Source: Bin87 sp965261195 | Lineage (GTDB): Bacteria > Chloroflexota > Dehalococcoidia > Lucifugimonadales > UBA3495 | NCBI GenBank assembly: GCA_965261195.1 | Contig: OZ253455.1 | Coordinates: 1,798,001 to 1,862,000 of the forward strand | DNA: 64,000 bases | Direction: 5' to 3' | Shown: in pieces, positions 9,485 to 18,192 of the stretch | Layout of the letters: each line of letters begins with the position of its first letter | Numbering within the stretch: the first letter of the stretch is position 1 | Translations under genes and position numbers: made by a program | The notes under the pieces: generated by a model | The model's input: only the letters and a program-made list of their open reading frames with translations | The model's database searches: none | What the model was told of the DNA's origin: nothing

Positions 9485-10120
9485 ATGACTTCCAACGCCC
9501 GGCGTGTGTCGAATCCAGCAAGCGCGTTGGGTGAAGCCGTTGGCAAATTGTTCGAATCAGCTGTATTACGGGGCCTCCAGGAAGAGGTTGAAAGCCGGAA
9601 CTATACTATTCGTCCAGCCCGGCTGACTAACGGCACCGGCAATGCTTACCAAATCGACGCGGTGGTATTTGATGCCAATGGCAACCCTGTTGTCATCATT
9701 GACCCGAAGTATATCCGCTATACCAAGCACAACCGCGATAAGGGCAGTTGGCTGTGCGTGGCGCACTACAATCTCCGCAAAACGTTTCCTACGATACGCA
9801 AGTCAATCGCCGTTCTGGCCGGGCGTTGGTCAACGCCGTCCAAAGCTTTAATACGCAGCTTTGGTGTCGAGACGCTGGAGGTTCCATTTGATAGTATGGT
9901 ATCCGTGTTAAGAGAATACGGGGTCAATTTCGCTTGGGGCGAAAAAGACCGTGAAACTCCGCGCAGCTCCTGGGAGCGTTTTGCCCGCTTGGATGATAAC
10001 GCGCGTGCAACTCTGGCATACGATTTGGCGGAGGGTATAATTGATCACCCTACAGGTTGCGGTCGTTCAGGTATTGGATGCCGATATAGCAACGCTGCCA
10101 ACCCGAATATCCGGTGTTGA
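9485..10120 (+). CDS. Putative restriction endonuclease (PD-(D/E)xK type)
   Basis: Partner of the methyltransferase that ends 10 bases upstream. Conserved-looking residues are YQIDAVVFD followed by VVIIDPKY near residues 55-80, which fits a PD-(D/E)xK nuclease core (D, then D-x-K). The last 25-30 residues after LAEGI are cysteine- and serine-rich and look like an out-of-frame reading. An open frame offset by one base begins at 10041 and continues with protein-like composition to 10256. I suspect a frameshift around 10035-10045 that truncates the nuclease; an overlapping second gene is the alternative. Confidence 0.7.
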   Translation: MTSNARRVSNPASALGEAVGKLFESAVLRGLQEEVESRNYTIRPARLTNGTGNAYQIDAVVFDANGNPVVIIDPKYIRYTKHNRDKGSWLCVAHYNLRKTFPTIRKSIAVLAGRWSTPSKALIRSFGVETLEVPFDSMVSVLREYGVNFAWGEKDRETPRSSWERFARLDDNARATLAYDLAEGIIDHPTGCGRSGIGCRYSNAANPNIRC

Positions 10121-10256
10121 AGTCCTGCTCAAAACCGACCGTGACGAAATGGTTTTACTGACGTTTGATTCCATAGCCACTTCACTGCAAGCGATGGCCC
10201 GGCTTGTATCTGATCGACCCGACATCAGCGACCTGCTGGAAACGCGCGCTCATTAA
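10041..10256 (+). CDS. Probable displaced C-terminus of the restriction endonuclease
   Basis: A 71-codon frame from TTG at 10041, with ordinary globular composition (ITLQVAVVQVLDADIATLP at its start). It is shifted by one base from the nuclease frame and overlaps it by 80 bases. It also overlaps the start of the CcmH frame. Most simply it is the C-terminal end of the nuclease after a frameshift; a separate small protein cannot be excluded. Confidence 0.45.
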   Translation: MITLQVAVVQVLDADIATLPTRISGVEVLLKTDRDEMVLLTFDSIATSLQAMARLVSDRPDISDLLETRAH

Positions 10257-10782
10257 GGTTTGCTTTGCCATCGCCGTTGTCGTTGCCCTATGGTGGGCAT
10301 TCTCCGGGGAGGCGATAGCGCAATCTGGGGGCGGCGAGGCCAACCAACCGCCGGCGTATGATGAAGCCGAAGCGCAAGCGATTGACCGGATGCTGATGTG
10401 CCCCGTCTGCCCGGCGGAGAGCATCGACCAGGCTCAGGTGCCCCTGGCCAGGCAGATGCGCGCCCGGGTGCGGCAGTTGCTCGGCGACGGCGCCTCCCGG
10501 GACGAAGTGCTGGACTGGTTCAAAGCCCGCTACGGCCCGGGCATTGTGGCCGAACCACCCCGCTCCGGGTTCAACCTGATTGCCTGGATTGTGCCGGGGG
10601 TTGCGCTCATTGCCGGGCTGGCCGGTGGAGTGTTGGCCTTGCGAGCCATGCGCCGCCGCACCGACGATGAGGCTGCCGGCAATCTGACCGACGTTGACCC
10701 GGCATTGCAGCCGTACCTTGCCGCCGTGGACCGCGACCTGGCCCTGGACCCCGGCGACCGAGAGGCGCGCAACGATGGGTGA
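10204..10782 (+). CDS. ccmH: CcmH/CycL-type cytochrome c maturation protein
   Basis: Thiol oxidoreductase that reduces the apocytochrome CxxCH site before haem attachment. The key motif LMCPVCPAESIDQ (residues about 64-76) matches the CcmH LRCxxC signature. A hydrophobic segment at about 18-38 acts as signal or anchor, and a second at about 122-145 is the C-terminal membrane helix. The only in-frame start seen is TTG at 10204, inside the tail of the restriction cassette, so the original 5' end may have been replaced when that cassette arrived. The stop overlaps ccmF by 8 bases. Confidence 0.85.
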   Translation: MYLIDPTSATCWKRALIKVCFAIAVVVALWWAFSGEAIAQSGGGEANQPPAYDEAEAQAIDRMLMCPVCPAESIDQAQVPLARQMRARVRQLLGDGASRDEVLDWFKARYGPGIVAEPPRSGFNLIAWIVPGVALIAGLAGGVLALRAMRRRTDDEAAGNLTDVDPALQPYLAAVDRDLALDPGDREARNDG

Positions 10783-12763
10783 TCTGGGGGCCGCCTGCCT
10801 GTGGATGGCCTTGGCACTGGCCGGCTATGCCTTTGCGGCCTCGGTGGCCGGCCAGGCGCGCGGCGCGCCGGCCCTGGTCGATAGCGGCCGCAAGGCGTGC
10901 TACGTCCTGGTGCTGGTGCTGCTGGTGGCTACCCTGTCGCTGGTGCAGTCCTTCATCACCCGCGATTTTTCGTTGGCCTACGTTGCCGCTCACAGCAACC
11001 TGGCGATGCCCAACATCTACACCTGGGTGGCATTTTACGCCGGCAACGAAGGCTCGCTGCTGTACATCGCTTTCGCCCTGTCGGTGATGGCGGCGGTGGC
11101 AATCCGGCTGGCGCCGGCGGCCACCCGCCCGACGCTGGCCTGGACGGTTGCCGTCCTGATGTTCATTGAGCTGTTCTTCATTGCGGTGATGGCGTTCATG
11201 GCCAACCCGTTCCAGCGGTTGCCCTTTGCGGTGCCCGACGGCCAGGGCATCAACCCGCTGCTCACCCACTTCGGGATGTTCTTCCACCCGCCGGCATTGA
11301 TGGCCGGGCTGGTGGGGATCAGCATACCCTTTGCATTCTCGCTGGGCGGGCTAATCGGCGGGCGCGCCGGCGACGAGTGGATTGACGCCGGGCGCGCGTG
11401 GGGCGTGGGCATCTGGGCGTTGCTGGCTGCCGGCCTGCTGCTGGGGTCGTGGTGGGCGTACACCATCCTGGGATGGGGCGGTTTCTGGTTCTGGGATCCG
11501 GTGGAAAACGCCGCCTTCATGCCCTGGATTGCCCTCACCGCCTTCGTACACTCCATCATGGTGCAGAAGCGCCGGGGAATGTTCCGAATGTGGAACATCG
11601 TGCTGATTGACGTGGCCTTCGCGCTGGCCCTGTACGGGATGTTTATGAACCGCGGCGGGCCGGTGCCGTCGGTACACTCCTTCGGGGCGTCGACGCTGGG
11701 GTGGGTGTTCCTGCTGTTCCTCGCAGTGGGCGTGGTGGTTCCGCTGGCGATATTCTTCTGGCGATACGACCTGATGCGCAGCGCCCAGCGGCTGGACTCC
11801 CTGCTGTCGCGGGAAGCAGCCTTCCTGCTGAACAACCTGCTGCTGCTGGGCGTCGCCTTCGCCACGCTGTGGGGCACCGTGTATCCGCTGCTGTCCCGCC
11901 TGTTTGCCGACCAGGAAATCACGGTGGCGCGCCCCTTCTACGATCAGGTCAACGGCCCATTGATGCTGGCGTTGGTGCTGCTGATGGGCGTGGGGCCGCT
12001 GCTGCCCTGGCGTCGCGCCAACCTGCAATCATTGCGGCGGGCGCTGATGCTGCCGGGGTCGGCGGCGGCGGCAATGGCGGTTGTTCTACTGGTGGCGGGA
12101 ATTCGCCAACCCTATGCTGTAATCGGTTTTGCCCTGTGCGCCCTGGTCGCCACCAGCATCGTAGCCGAGTGGGTTCGTGGCGTCGCAGCCCGCCGTCGCA
12201 GCGTCGGCGACAATCCGGCCATCGGATTCCTGCGGTTGATTGCCGCGAACCGGCCACGCTACGGCGGCTACATCGTGCATCTGGCGGTCATAATGGTGGC
12301 GCTGGGCGTGGTGGGCCAGTCGTTCTACGGAGTGCAGCGCGACGTGGTGCTCGCGCCGGGAGAGTCGGTTACGGTGCGTGACTACCGCATGGAATACGTG
12401 GACACGACGACCCTCGCGTTCTCCGACCGCACCGAATTCCGCTCCACGGTCGAGTTGTATCGCGATGGAGAGTTGCTGGAAGTGATGCAGCCGCGCCGCA
12501 CGTTTCATCCCGAACAGAACATGGCGGCGACCCGAGCGGCCATCCGCTCCACGCCGGTGGAGGATTTTTACGTGGTGCCCAGCGAAAACATTGACGGTGG
12601 CGCGGTGGGTTTCCGCGTCCTGGTCAATCCGCTGGTGTGGTGGATGTGGGTCGCTGGCGGCGTGATGATTGCCGGTACAGTGGTGGCCTTGTGGCCCTCT
12701 CGCGTTCCGGAGCGCCGGCCGGTGTCGGCCCCGGCGGTCTCCGCCGTCGCTGCCGCTGACTAG
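10775..12763 (+). CDS. ccmF: CcmF, haem lyase subunit of cytochrome c maturation
   Basis: Polytopic membrane protein that ligates haem to apocytochrome c. The 662-residue protein from the ATG at 10775 has many hydrophobic segments and the WWD haem-handling signature WGGFWFWDPVENAAFMPW near residue 230. A periplasmic region lies near the C-terminus before a last membrane helix. The start is chosen because it overlaps the ccmH stop and begins directly with the first helix; a longer frame from 10694 lies inside ccmH. With CcmH and the TlpA-like protein it would serve the haem proteins ActA and ActE. Confidence 0.95.
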   Translation: MGDLGAACLWMALALAGYAFAASVAGQARGAPALVDSGRKACYVLVLVLLVATLSLVQSFITRDFSLAYVAAHSNLAMPNIYTWVAFYAGNEGSLLYIAFALSVMAAVAIRLAPAATRPTLAWTVAVLMFIELFFIAVMAFMANPFQRLPFAVPDGQGINPLLTHFGMFFHPPALMAGLVGISIPFAFSLGGLIGGRAGDEWIDAGRAWGVGIWALLAAGLLLGSWWAYTILGWGGFWFWDPVENAAFMPWIALTAFVHSIMVQKRRGMFRMWNIVLIDVAFALALYGMFMNRGGPVPSVHSFGASTLGWVFLLFLAVGVVVPLAIFFWRYDLMRSAQRLDSLLSREAAFLLNNLLLLGVAFATLWGTVYPLLSRLFADQEITVARPFYDQVNGPLMLALVLLMGVGPLLPWRRANLQSLRRALMLPGSAAAAMAVVLLVAGIRQPYAVIGFALCALVATSIVAEWVRGVAARRRSVGDNPAIGFLRLIAANRPRYGGYIVHLAVIMVALGVVGQSFYGVQRDVVLAPGESVTVRDYRMEYVDTTTLAFSDRTEFRSTVELYRDGELLEVMQPRRTFHPEQNMAATRAAIRSTPVEDFYVVPSENIDGGAVGFRVLVNPLVWWMWVAGGVMIAGTVVALWPSRVPERRPVSAPAVSAVAAAD

Positions 12764-12787
12764 CCAGGCCAGGCGGGACGAGATTCG

Positions 12788-13084
12788 ATGCAGCTGGCTT
12801 TAGCCATCGCGGTGGCATTGTTCGCGCTGAGCGTGGTGGCGTGGCCGTTGGCAATCGGGGCGCGCCGAAACCGGGCCGGCACTGCCGCCGACTTTGAGCC
12901 GGCCAACACCAACCGGGCCGCCCTGGAAACCGTGTACGAAGCAATCCGCACACTGCAGGTTGAGCACAGCCTGGGCCGCGTCGCCGATGCTGATTTTCAG
13001 GAGCAGCTGAATGAATACCGGAGGCGGGCTGCGTTGACTCTGCGGGATATGGAACGGGAGCAGGAAGAGACGCAGGATGGCTAG
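12788..13084 (+). CDS. CcmI-like small membrane protein
   Basis: A 98-residue protein with one N-terminal membrane helix (residues 3-22) and a charged helical tail (ALETVYEAIRTLQVEHSLGR, then ADFQEQLNEYRRRAALTLRD). The tail resembles the N-terminal module of CcmI, which presents apocytochrome to the lyase. Position directly after ccmF supports this. Full CcmI proteins carry a long TPR domain that is absent here. The stop overlaps the next start by 8 bases. Confidence 0.6.
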   Translation: MQLALAIAVALFALSVVAWPLAIGARRNRAGTAADFEPANTNRAALETVYEAIRTLQVEHSLGRVADADFQEQLNEYRRRAALTLRDMEREQEETQDG

Positions 13085-13667
13085 TCAACCGGCGCCAACG
13101 ACGCCGGACGACGAGCGGCCCAGCATCAGAGACATTTGGGAAGTGGCCCACCGGCCGGCGCTGTTCGCCATTATCACAGCGGCGGCGGCCTGGCTTATCT
13201 GGTACTATACGAATACGCCCTGCACATTGGAGCTGGCGGAGCGTACCACCTGCAACCCGGCGGTGATTGCCCAGTACATCAACGTTGATATCTACGGACG
13301 GATGCTGACTTACGCGGCGATTACGGCGGCTGCGGGAGGAGTTTGGAACTATAATATGTTCACCAAAATGCGTGCGGCTATCGCTACAGAGAAACAGCGG
13401 GCTGATACAGAGCGACAGCGGGCTGACGCAGCGCAACAGCGGGCTACCGCGGCACTGCAGCAGATGACAGAGTATCGTCAGCAGGTTGAGGAAGAGCGCC
13501 GACAGGCCGCAGAAGAGCGACAACGGCGCATGGAAGAGGACCGCCGCGCAACGATGCAGCAAAACGCCGAAATTAACCGTGCGATGCTTACCGCACTTGC
13601 CGAACTGACGGCAGAGATTGCGCAGTTGCGCCAACAGCGCAACGGTAACGCTCAAAACGAGCATTAA
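13077..13667 (+). CDS. Membrane protein with C-terminal coiled coil
   Basis: I do not recognise a family for this 196-residue protein. It has two hydrophobic segments (about residues 30-47 and 76-92), a short cysteine-containing loop between them (TPCTLELAERTTC), and a long Q/R/E-rich coiled coil from about 97 to 190 with repeated QRADTERQRADAAQQRA units. It overlaps the previous gene by 8 bases and so belongs to the cytochrome maturation operon, but no role in that pathway can be read from it. Confidence 0.7.
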   Translation: MASQPAPTTPDDERPSIRDIWEVAHRPALFAIITAAAAWLIWYYTNTPCTLELAERTTCNPAVIAQYINVDIYGRMLTYAAITAAAGGVWNYNMFTKMRAAIATEKQRADTERQRADAAQQRATAALQQMTEYRQQVEEERRQAAEERQRRMEEDRRATMQQNAEINRAMLTALAELTAEIAQLRQQRNGNAQNEH

Positions 13668-13724
13668 TCCACTGCCATTGCCCGCTGCATGACGAATCGG
13701 CTGCTCCATTCTCTGAGCTGACTG

Positions 13725-14786
13725 TTGCGCCTACAACGGGCCATACTGGCCGCGCTGGTTGCGGCTATGCTTTTGGCGGTAGCTCCGGCGACTCTATACT
13801 CGCAGTCGTTGGAAACGGCGCCGGTAACCGGCGTATTGGTCAATGGCACACCGGGCGGCCCGACTCCCGCCGGCGTTGCCGTGCTGCTCCACTTGTTTGG
13901 CCTTGACACCGAATCAGTGGACACTTTCGAGTCAACCACCGATGCTGACGGGGCATTCCAGTTTAACGGGGTGCCAACGCCGCCGGATGGTGGCAGTGTG
14001 GCGCTGGTGGCGGATTACGGCGGCGCGGTGTACCGACAGGTATTGCCCCCGGATGAATTGAAAAACCCCCTGTCGTTGACTGTTTACGATCCGACTCAGG
14101 ATGTGGGTGTGGTTGCCACCACCGAGCAGACTATCGTCATCGCCGGCGTTGACGTTGCCACTCGTCGTATGACAGTGCTGCAGCTTTTGACGCTGGAAAA
14201 CGGTAGCGACACTACCCTGGTTCCCGACTTGTCTGCGCCGCCGGTGATCGGCCAGTTCAGTTTCCTGCGCTTCTCGCTGCCCCCCGATGCCACCGACCTG
14301 GACGTAGCTACTGACCTGATTGGCGGTGAGGTGATTCCCGTGGGCACCGGCTTTGCCATTACCGCTCCCGTGCCACCCGGCGAGCATGAGGTTACTTTTA
14401 CTTTCAGCGTACCCTACGCAGGCGATTCCCTGGCCTGGCGGGACAACACGTTGCAAGGGGCCGGTCGTTTCCAAGTAGTCATCACTTCCGAGCTAGAGAG
14501 CATCAAGGTGAACGGACTGCAATCGATGTCGTCATTCAACGCCGACGATGTGTGGCGCGTGGTCTGGGAGGCCAATGACATCGCTCCGGGCGCCGGGGTT
14601 GACCTCCTCCTTGCCGGTTTACCTGAACCCAACGCATTCACGTTGATCGCCAATCAAGTGTCTGGATTAGGGTTCTGGTACGCCGTAGTGCCGGCGCTGG
14701 TGGGCGTGGCCCTGGCCGGTATGCTGGTGTGGGGTATCTGGCGTCGGTCGGGAGCAGCCACACCTGACGGGCCGGCTGGAGTCTGA
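13725..14786 (+). CDS. Exported protein with carboxypeptidase-regulatory-like domain
   Basis: A 353-residue protein starting at TTG 13725. It has a signal sequence (AILAALVAAMLLAVAPATL), an N-terminal beta-sandwich-like region with the DADGAFQFNGVP pattern typical of carboxypeptidase-regulatory-like domains, a middle beta-rich region, and a C-terminal membrane helix at about 318-340. It is probably anchored on the outer face. It sits between the CcmI-like genes and the TlpA-like thioredoxin, 7 bases before the latter, so it may take part in cytochrome c maturation; that is inference. Confidence 0.72.
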   Translation: MRLQRAILAALVAAMLLAVAPATLYSQSLETAPVTGVLVNGTPGGPTPAGVAVLLHLFGLDTESVDTFESTTDADGAFQFNGVPTPPDGGSVALVADYGGAVYRQVLPPDELKNPLSLTVYDPTQDVGVVATTEQTIVIAGVDVATRRMTVLQLLTLENGSDTTLVPDLSAPPVIGQFSFLRFSLPPDATDLDVATDLIGGEVIPVGTGFAITAPVPPGEHEVTFTFSVPYAGDSLAWRDNTLQGAGRFQVVITSELESIKVNGLQSMSSFNADDVWRVVWEANDIAPGAGVDLLLAGLPEPNAFTLIANQVSGLGFWYAVVPALVGVALAGMLVWGIWRRSGAATPDGPAGV

Positions 14787-14792
14787 CGACTA

Positions 14793-15365
14793 ATGTCCCG
14801 ACGCGGCTGGATTGTGCTGGGTACCGCAGCGGCGTTGATTCCGCTGTTCGCCCTGCTGGCGTGGGCGTCCGTTCAGCAGCAAGGTCAGCCCATCGGCGCC
14901 GGCATCAACCAGAACTTCGGGCGGGTGGATATAGAGACAGCCCCCGCCGCCGACTTCACGCTGGAATTGGCGGAAGGTACTGCCGTTCAGTTGTCCGATT
15001 TGCGCGGCAAGGTAGTGATGGTCGATTTTTGGGCATCGTGGTGCGGCCCTTGCCGTCAGGAATCAGCGGCGCTGAACCGGATATACGATGCTTATGATGG
15101 CCAGCCGGTGGAGTTCGTTGGCGTGAACATCTGGGATACCGCTGCCGGCGTCGAGCAGTTCATGGCAGAATTCGGCGTTTCGTATCCCCACGGAATGGAC
15201 GAGTCGGGCAGCATCGCCTTGGACTACGGAGTGCGTGGCATTCCGGAGAAATTTTTTGTCGACGCTGATGGTATCATCCGTCAAAAGTTCGTGGGTCCGA
15301 TGCCGGAAGACGTGATGATAGCCACGCTCGAAAATCTGCTGGCCCAAATCGAACCCGGCGGCTAG
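14793..15365 (+). CDS. TlpA/ResA/CcmG-type membrane-anchored thioredoxin
   Basis: Thiol-disulfide oxidoreductase outside the membrane that supplies reductant for cytochrome c maturation. A membrane anchor lies at residues 6-25, and the thioredoxin fold carries WCGPC in DFWASWCGPCRQE near residue 78. The cis-proline is in RGIPEKFFVD near 150. The 190-residue length is normal for TlpA/ResA proteins. It closes the ccmH-ccmF operon. Confidence 0.9.
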   Translation: MSRRGWIVLGTAAALIPLFALLAWASVQQQGQPIGAGINQNFGRVDIETAPAADFTLELAEGTAVQLSDLRGKVVMVDFWASWCGPCRQESAALNRIYDAYDGQPVEFVGVNIWDTAAGVEQFMAEFGVSYPHGMDESGSIALDYGVRGIPEKFFVDADGIIRQKFVGPMPEDVMIATLENLLAQIEPGG

Positions 15366-15421
15366 GCTGTAGCCGTTATCAAGGCATTCATCCACCTAAC
15401 CAGCGAGAAGCAGCGCAAAAT

Positions 15422-16465
15422 ATGACGACACCGGATAGCAGCGCCAACACCGGCGCGTCGGACTTGGCCCTGGCAATGGACTGGGGCGGAACCTGGGCGC
15501 GGGCTGCCCTGATTGACCGGGAAGGCCGGCTGCTGTGGCAAGAGCGGGTCGCCAATGCTGCCGGAGCGACGCAGGACGATCTGTTGGCCGCCGCGGGCAG
15601 TCTGCTCCGGCGGGCGCAGGCACAGGCGGGCGGGCGACCCATCGCCGGCGCCGGCATCGCGCTGGCCGGCTCCATTGACGCGGCCAGCAGTATGTTGCTG
15701 TCCTCGCCCAACCTGCCGGCGTTGAACGGCGCCAACCTGCCGGAATTGTGGGGGCCGATGCTCGGCCGGCCCGTTTGGGTGGGCAACGATGCCAACCTGG
15801 CCGCGCTGGGGGAATATCACTACGGGGCCGGGCGTCCCCAGCCGCCAAATCACCAGGCGGCGCGCACGCTGGTTTACCTGACTTTCAGCACGGGCGTCGG
15901 CGGTGGCATCGTCGACCGTGGCGTGGTGTTCGCCGGAGCGGCCGGAGCCGCCGGCGAGATTGGTCACATGACCATTGACGCCCGCGCCGATTCTCCCGCG
16001 TGCAGCTGCGGCAACAACGGCTGCCTGGAAGCGTTGACTTCCGGCACGGCCATCGGGCGCGCTGCCCAGGCTCGCCTCGGCGACGCCACCCCGGGCGCGC
16101 CGCTCCAGCAGGCTTATGAGTCGGATGCGACGGTAACGAGCGAAGCCGTATTCGCCGCTGCCGCCCGCGGCGACGTGGTGGCGATCGAGGTGGTGGACGC
16201 CGCCGTTGGCGCGATGATCGTCGGCCTGGGCAACGTGCTGAACCTGTTCAACCCGGACGTGGTGGTCATCGGTGGCGGCGTAACCCAGGGGCTGGTTAGC
16301 CTGGGCCTCGTGGAGCACATCGAAGTGGGTATGCGTCGCCGGGCGATGAGTTCGGGCCAACGGGCCTTTCGCCTGTCGGTTGCCGCCCTCGGTGAGAACC
16401 AGGGCATGGTGGGCGCGGCCAGCCTGGTGTGGGCAAAAACCACTCAACTTGCCCAGCCGCAGTAA
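15422..16465 (+). CDS. ROK-family sugar kinase (glucokinase-like)
   Basis: ROK-family kinase of 347 residues that probably phosphorylates glucose or a related hexose. The N-terminal ATP-phosphate loop is AMDWGGTWARAALID. The catalytic GEIGHMTID and the zinc motif CSCGNNGCLEAL near residue 200 are both complete. No helix-turn-helix domain precedes it, so it is a kinase rather than an NagC-like repressor. It follows the TlpA-like gene after 56 bases, and co-transcription is possible. Confidence 0.9.
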   Translation: MTTPDSSANTGASDLALAMDWGGTWARAALIDREGRLLWQERVANAAGATQDDLLAAAGSLLRRAQAQAGGRPIAGAGIALAGSIDAASSMLLSSPNLPALNGANLPELWGPMLGRPVWVGNDANLAALGEYHYGAGRPQPPNHQAARTLVYLTFSTGVGGGIVDRGVVFAGAAGAAGEIGHMTIDARADSPACSCGNNGCLEALTSGTAIGRAAQARLGDATPGAPLQQAYESDATVTSEAVFAAAARGDVVAIEVVDAAVGAMIVGLGNVLNLFNPDVVVIGGGVTQGLVSLGLVEHIEVGMRRRAMSSGQRAFRLSVAALGENQGMVGAASLVWAKTTQLAQPQ

Positions 16466-16527
16466 TGACTGGCCTTCGGCTTTACGTACCCCGCAGCCGG
16501 CGCAGTTCGGCGTCCAGTTACGCGGCA

Positions 16528-16737
16528 CGTTTCCCTGCCATATTAGCCGGGCTTTTGCGTATACTCTAAACTACTCCAAACAAAAACGATACAGTAGATA
16601 TAGCTCTCATCGTTGGCGCTGTATCTAGAACCGTGCCATTTGCAAGTAGCGCAGCAGAGCGTTTCCCCACCAAACCAGCCGGGCTATTGCGTCTACTCTA
16701 AACTACTCTAAACAAAAACGATACAGTAGATATAGCT
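16528..16737. repeat. Direct repeat of 78 bp, two copies (16528-16605 and 16660-16737)
   Basis: Both copies begin CGTTTCCC and end GATACAGTAGATATAGCT, with an internal ACTCTAAACTACTC(C/T)AAAC that is itself a doubled 9-10-base unit. They fill most of the 300-base convergent gap between the ROK kinase and the AlbA-type gene. No hairpin terminator is evident, and they may be protein-binding sites or a mobile remnant. Confidence 0.85.
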
Positions 16738-16765
16738 GGACTGCCCTACCGATCTACCCACATCG

Positions 16766-18181
16766 TTAGTGCATAAATGCGGATGTCCAGTACGCACGTG
16801 GATCATTGGGACTATTGCCGATGCGTTGTACCAATCCCCTAGATTCCAGCAATCGTAAGTTGCGTAGGACAACTGGGCGTGAGTAATTACTAAGGCGGGC
16901 CAGTTCACCGGTGCCAGACCGGCCAACCAGTGAAATCTGATGGAACAAGTCACGCGCCACCATCGGCAGGCCCAGGAGATCCCTTGGGCCAACCACCCTC
17001 CCCAGCAACGTAATCAGTACAGCATCTGTCGATTGCTGAACTATCGGCCTTTGGCGTCCGGTAGATTCCATCATTGAGACCATACGGCGTAGCCCTTCGC
17101 CTAGCTCTTGCCCATACTCCAAGTCGGCCATCACCCGCGCAATGCGTGGATTACGCGCGAATCGCTTTACGTCCGCTAGATCCTCCAGACTAACCAAGCC
17201 GGGAAATTGTCCTGGACTAGATATTTCAACTCGGTCGTCAAATACCGTCAATCGAATGTGATCTCCGGACTTGCTATATGACCGGTGTATCACCGCATTG
17301 ACTAGTGCTTCCAACCACACTTCTTCAGGTACTATACCGAACCATCCGAAGCGGCCGTCCGGCCCCAATGATCTGCGCTTTGGAATCGCATCCTGCATTG
17401 CCTTCCGAGCTGCATCGATCTGCTCCGGAAGCCTCCCTTCGCAGCGGACATCGCTGACTAAGTTCTGTGCCGGCCCGGTGAGACGTTCCCGGTCGGCATA
17501 CTTCAGAACCCGCACATAAGCCTGTGGGTTCGCCAACTGTGGCTGAGCACCAAACAGCAACTGTCCACCAATGCATATTGTACCGTCTTCGGCTAACAAT
17601 CCCCGCGCTTGTAATAATCGCTGTGGGTTTGGATGCCCTACTCGAGCGGCGTACTCGCCCATCGCTTGTTCGTCAATCTGCGCGGGACGGTGCACCTGAA
17701 ACGGCGTAACCTCATAGGTGGTATCACCTCGGTCATAACGCAGTTCAAGACGTTGCTCAAAGGTCAACCGACGGTTTTCGTCACCTATCCGCAGAAAAAC
17801 TTCATCCCGGGTAGTAGCATGGACTTGTTGGCCGGGTGGTATCTGGATGATAAACAAATGGTCAGCATCCCCACGACGGTTGATGCACGGTAGCAACTCC
17901 ACGGTGAACCGAACGGCTGGAACCGTATAGTCAACCCCCGTCTGTCGCCAAGCGTTCTGCGTCTCAGAGTGTTCGTCAACTCCTTGGCAAACTCCGCCAT
18001 GCAAACCTAAAGCAAGTGTACCGCCTTCAGCGTTCGCCATCGCCACCAGCGTTTCTGCTAGTTCACGTGGCCGAATACGGGCGCTTTTGAGGTCGAACCA
18101 CTGTCCTTCCGGTTCTCCCAACAGGAGTTCCGTCACTTCCTCGGGCGCCAAAGACTTCAGGTTTTCTATGGGCGAGAGCAT
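16766..18181 (-). CDS. AlbA_2/Schlafen-type ATP-binding transcriptional regulator
   Basis: A protein of about 471 residues starting at the ATG at 18181. The N-terminal AlbA_2 domain has the usual EGQWFDLKSA...AMANAEGGTLALG pattern (residues about 20-60). A middle region is followed by the HATPase_c_4-type block EALVNAVIHRSYS near 292, and a winged-helix tail lies near 400-460. Members of this family are putative DNA-binding regulators often labelled RecG-like. It lies 11 bases downstream of the SDR gene on the same strand, so the two are likely co-transcribed. Confidence 0.8.
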   Translation of the reverse strand: MLSPIENLKSLAPEEVTELLLGEPEGQWFDLKSARIRPRELAETLVAMANAEGGTLALGLHGGVCQGVDEHSETQNAWRQTGVDYTVPAVRFTVELLPCINRRGDADHLFIIQIPPGQQVHATTRDEVFLRIGDENRRLTFEQRLELRYDRGDTTYEVTPFQVHRPAQIDEQAMGEYAARVGHPNPQRLLQARGLLAEDGTICIGGQLLFGAQPQLANPQAYVRVLKYADRERLTGPAQNLVSDVRCEGRLPEQIDAARKAMQDAIPKRRSLGPDGRFGWFGIVPEEVWLEALVNAVIHRSYSKSGDHIRLTVFDDRVEISSPGQFPGLVSLEDLADVKRFARNPRIARVMADLEYGQELGEGLRRMVSMMESTGRQRPIVQQSTDAVLITLLGRVVGPRDLLGLPMVARDLFHQISLVGRSGTGELARLSNYSRPVVLRNLRLLESRGLVQRIGNSPNDPRAYWTSAFMH

Positions 18182-18192
18182 ATCCGCATTCC

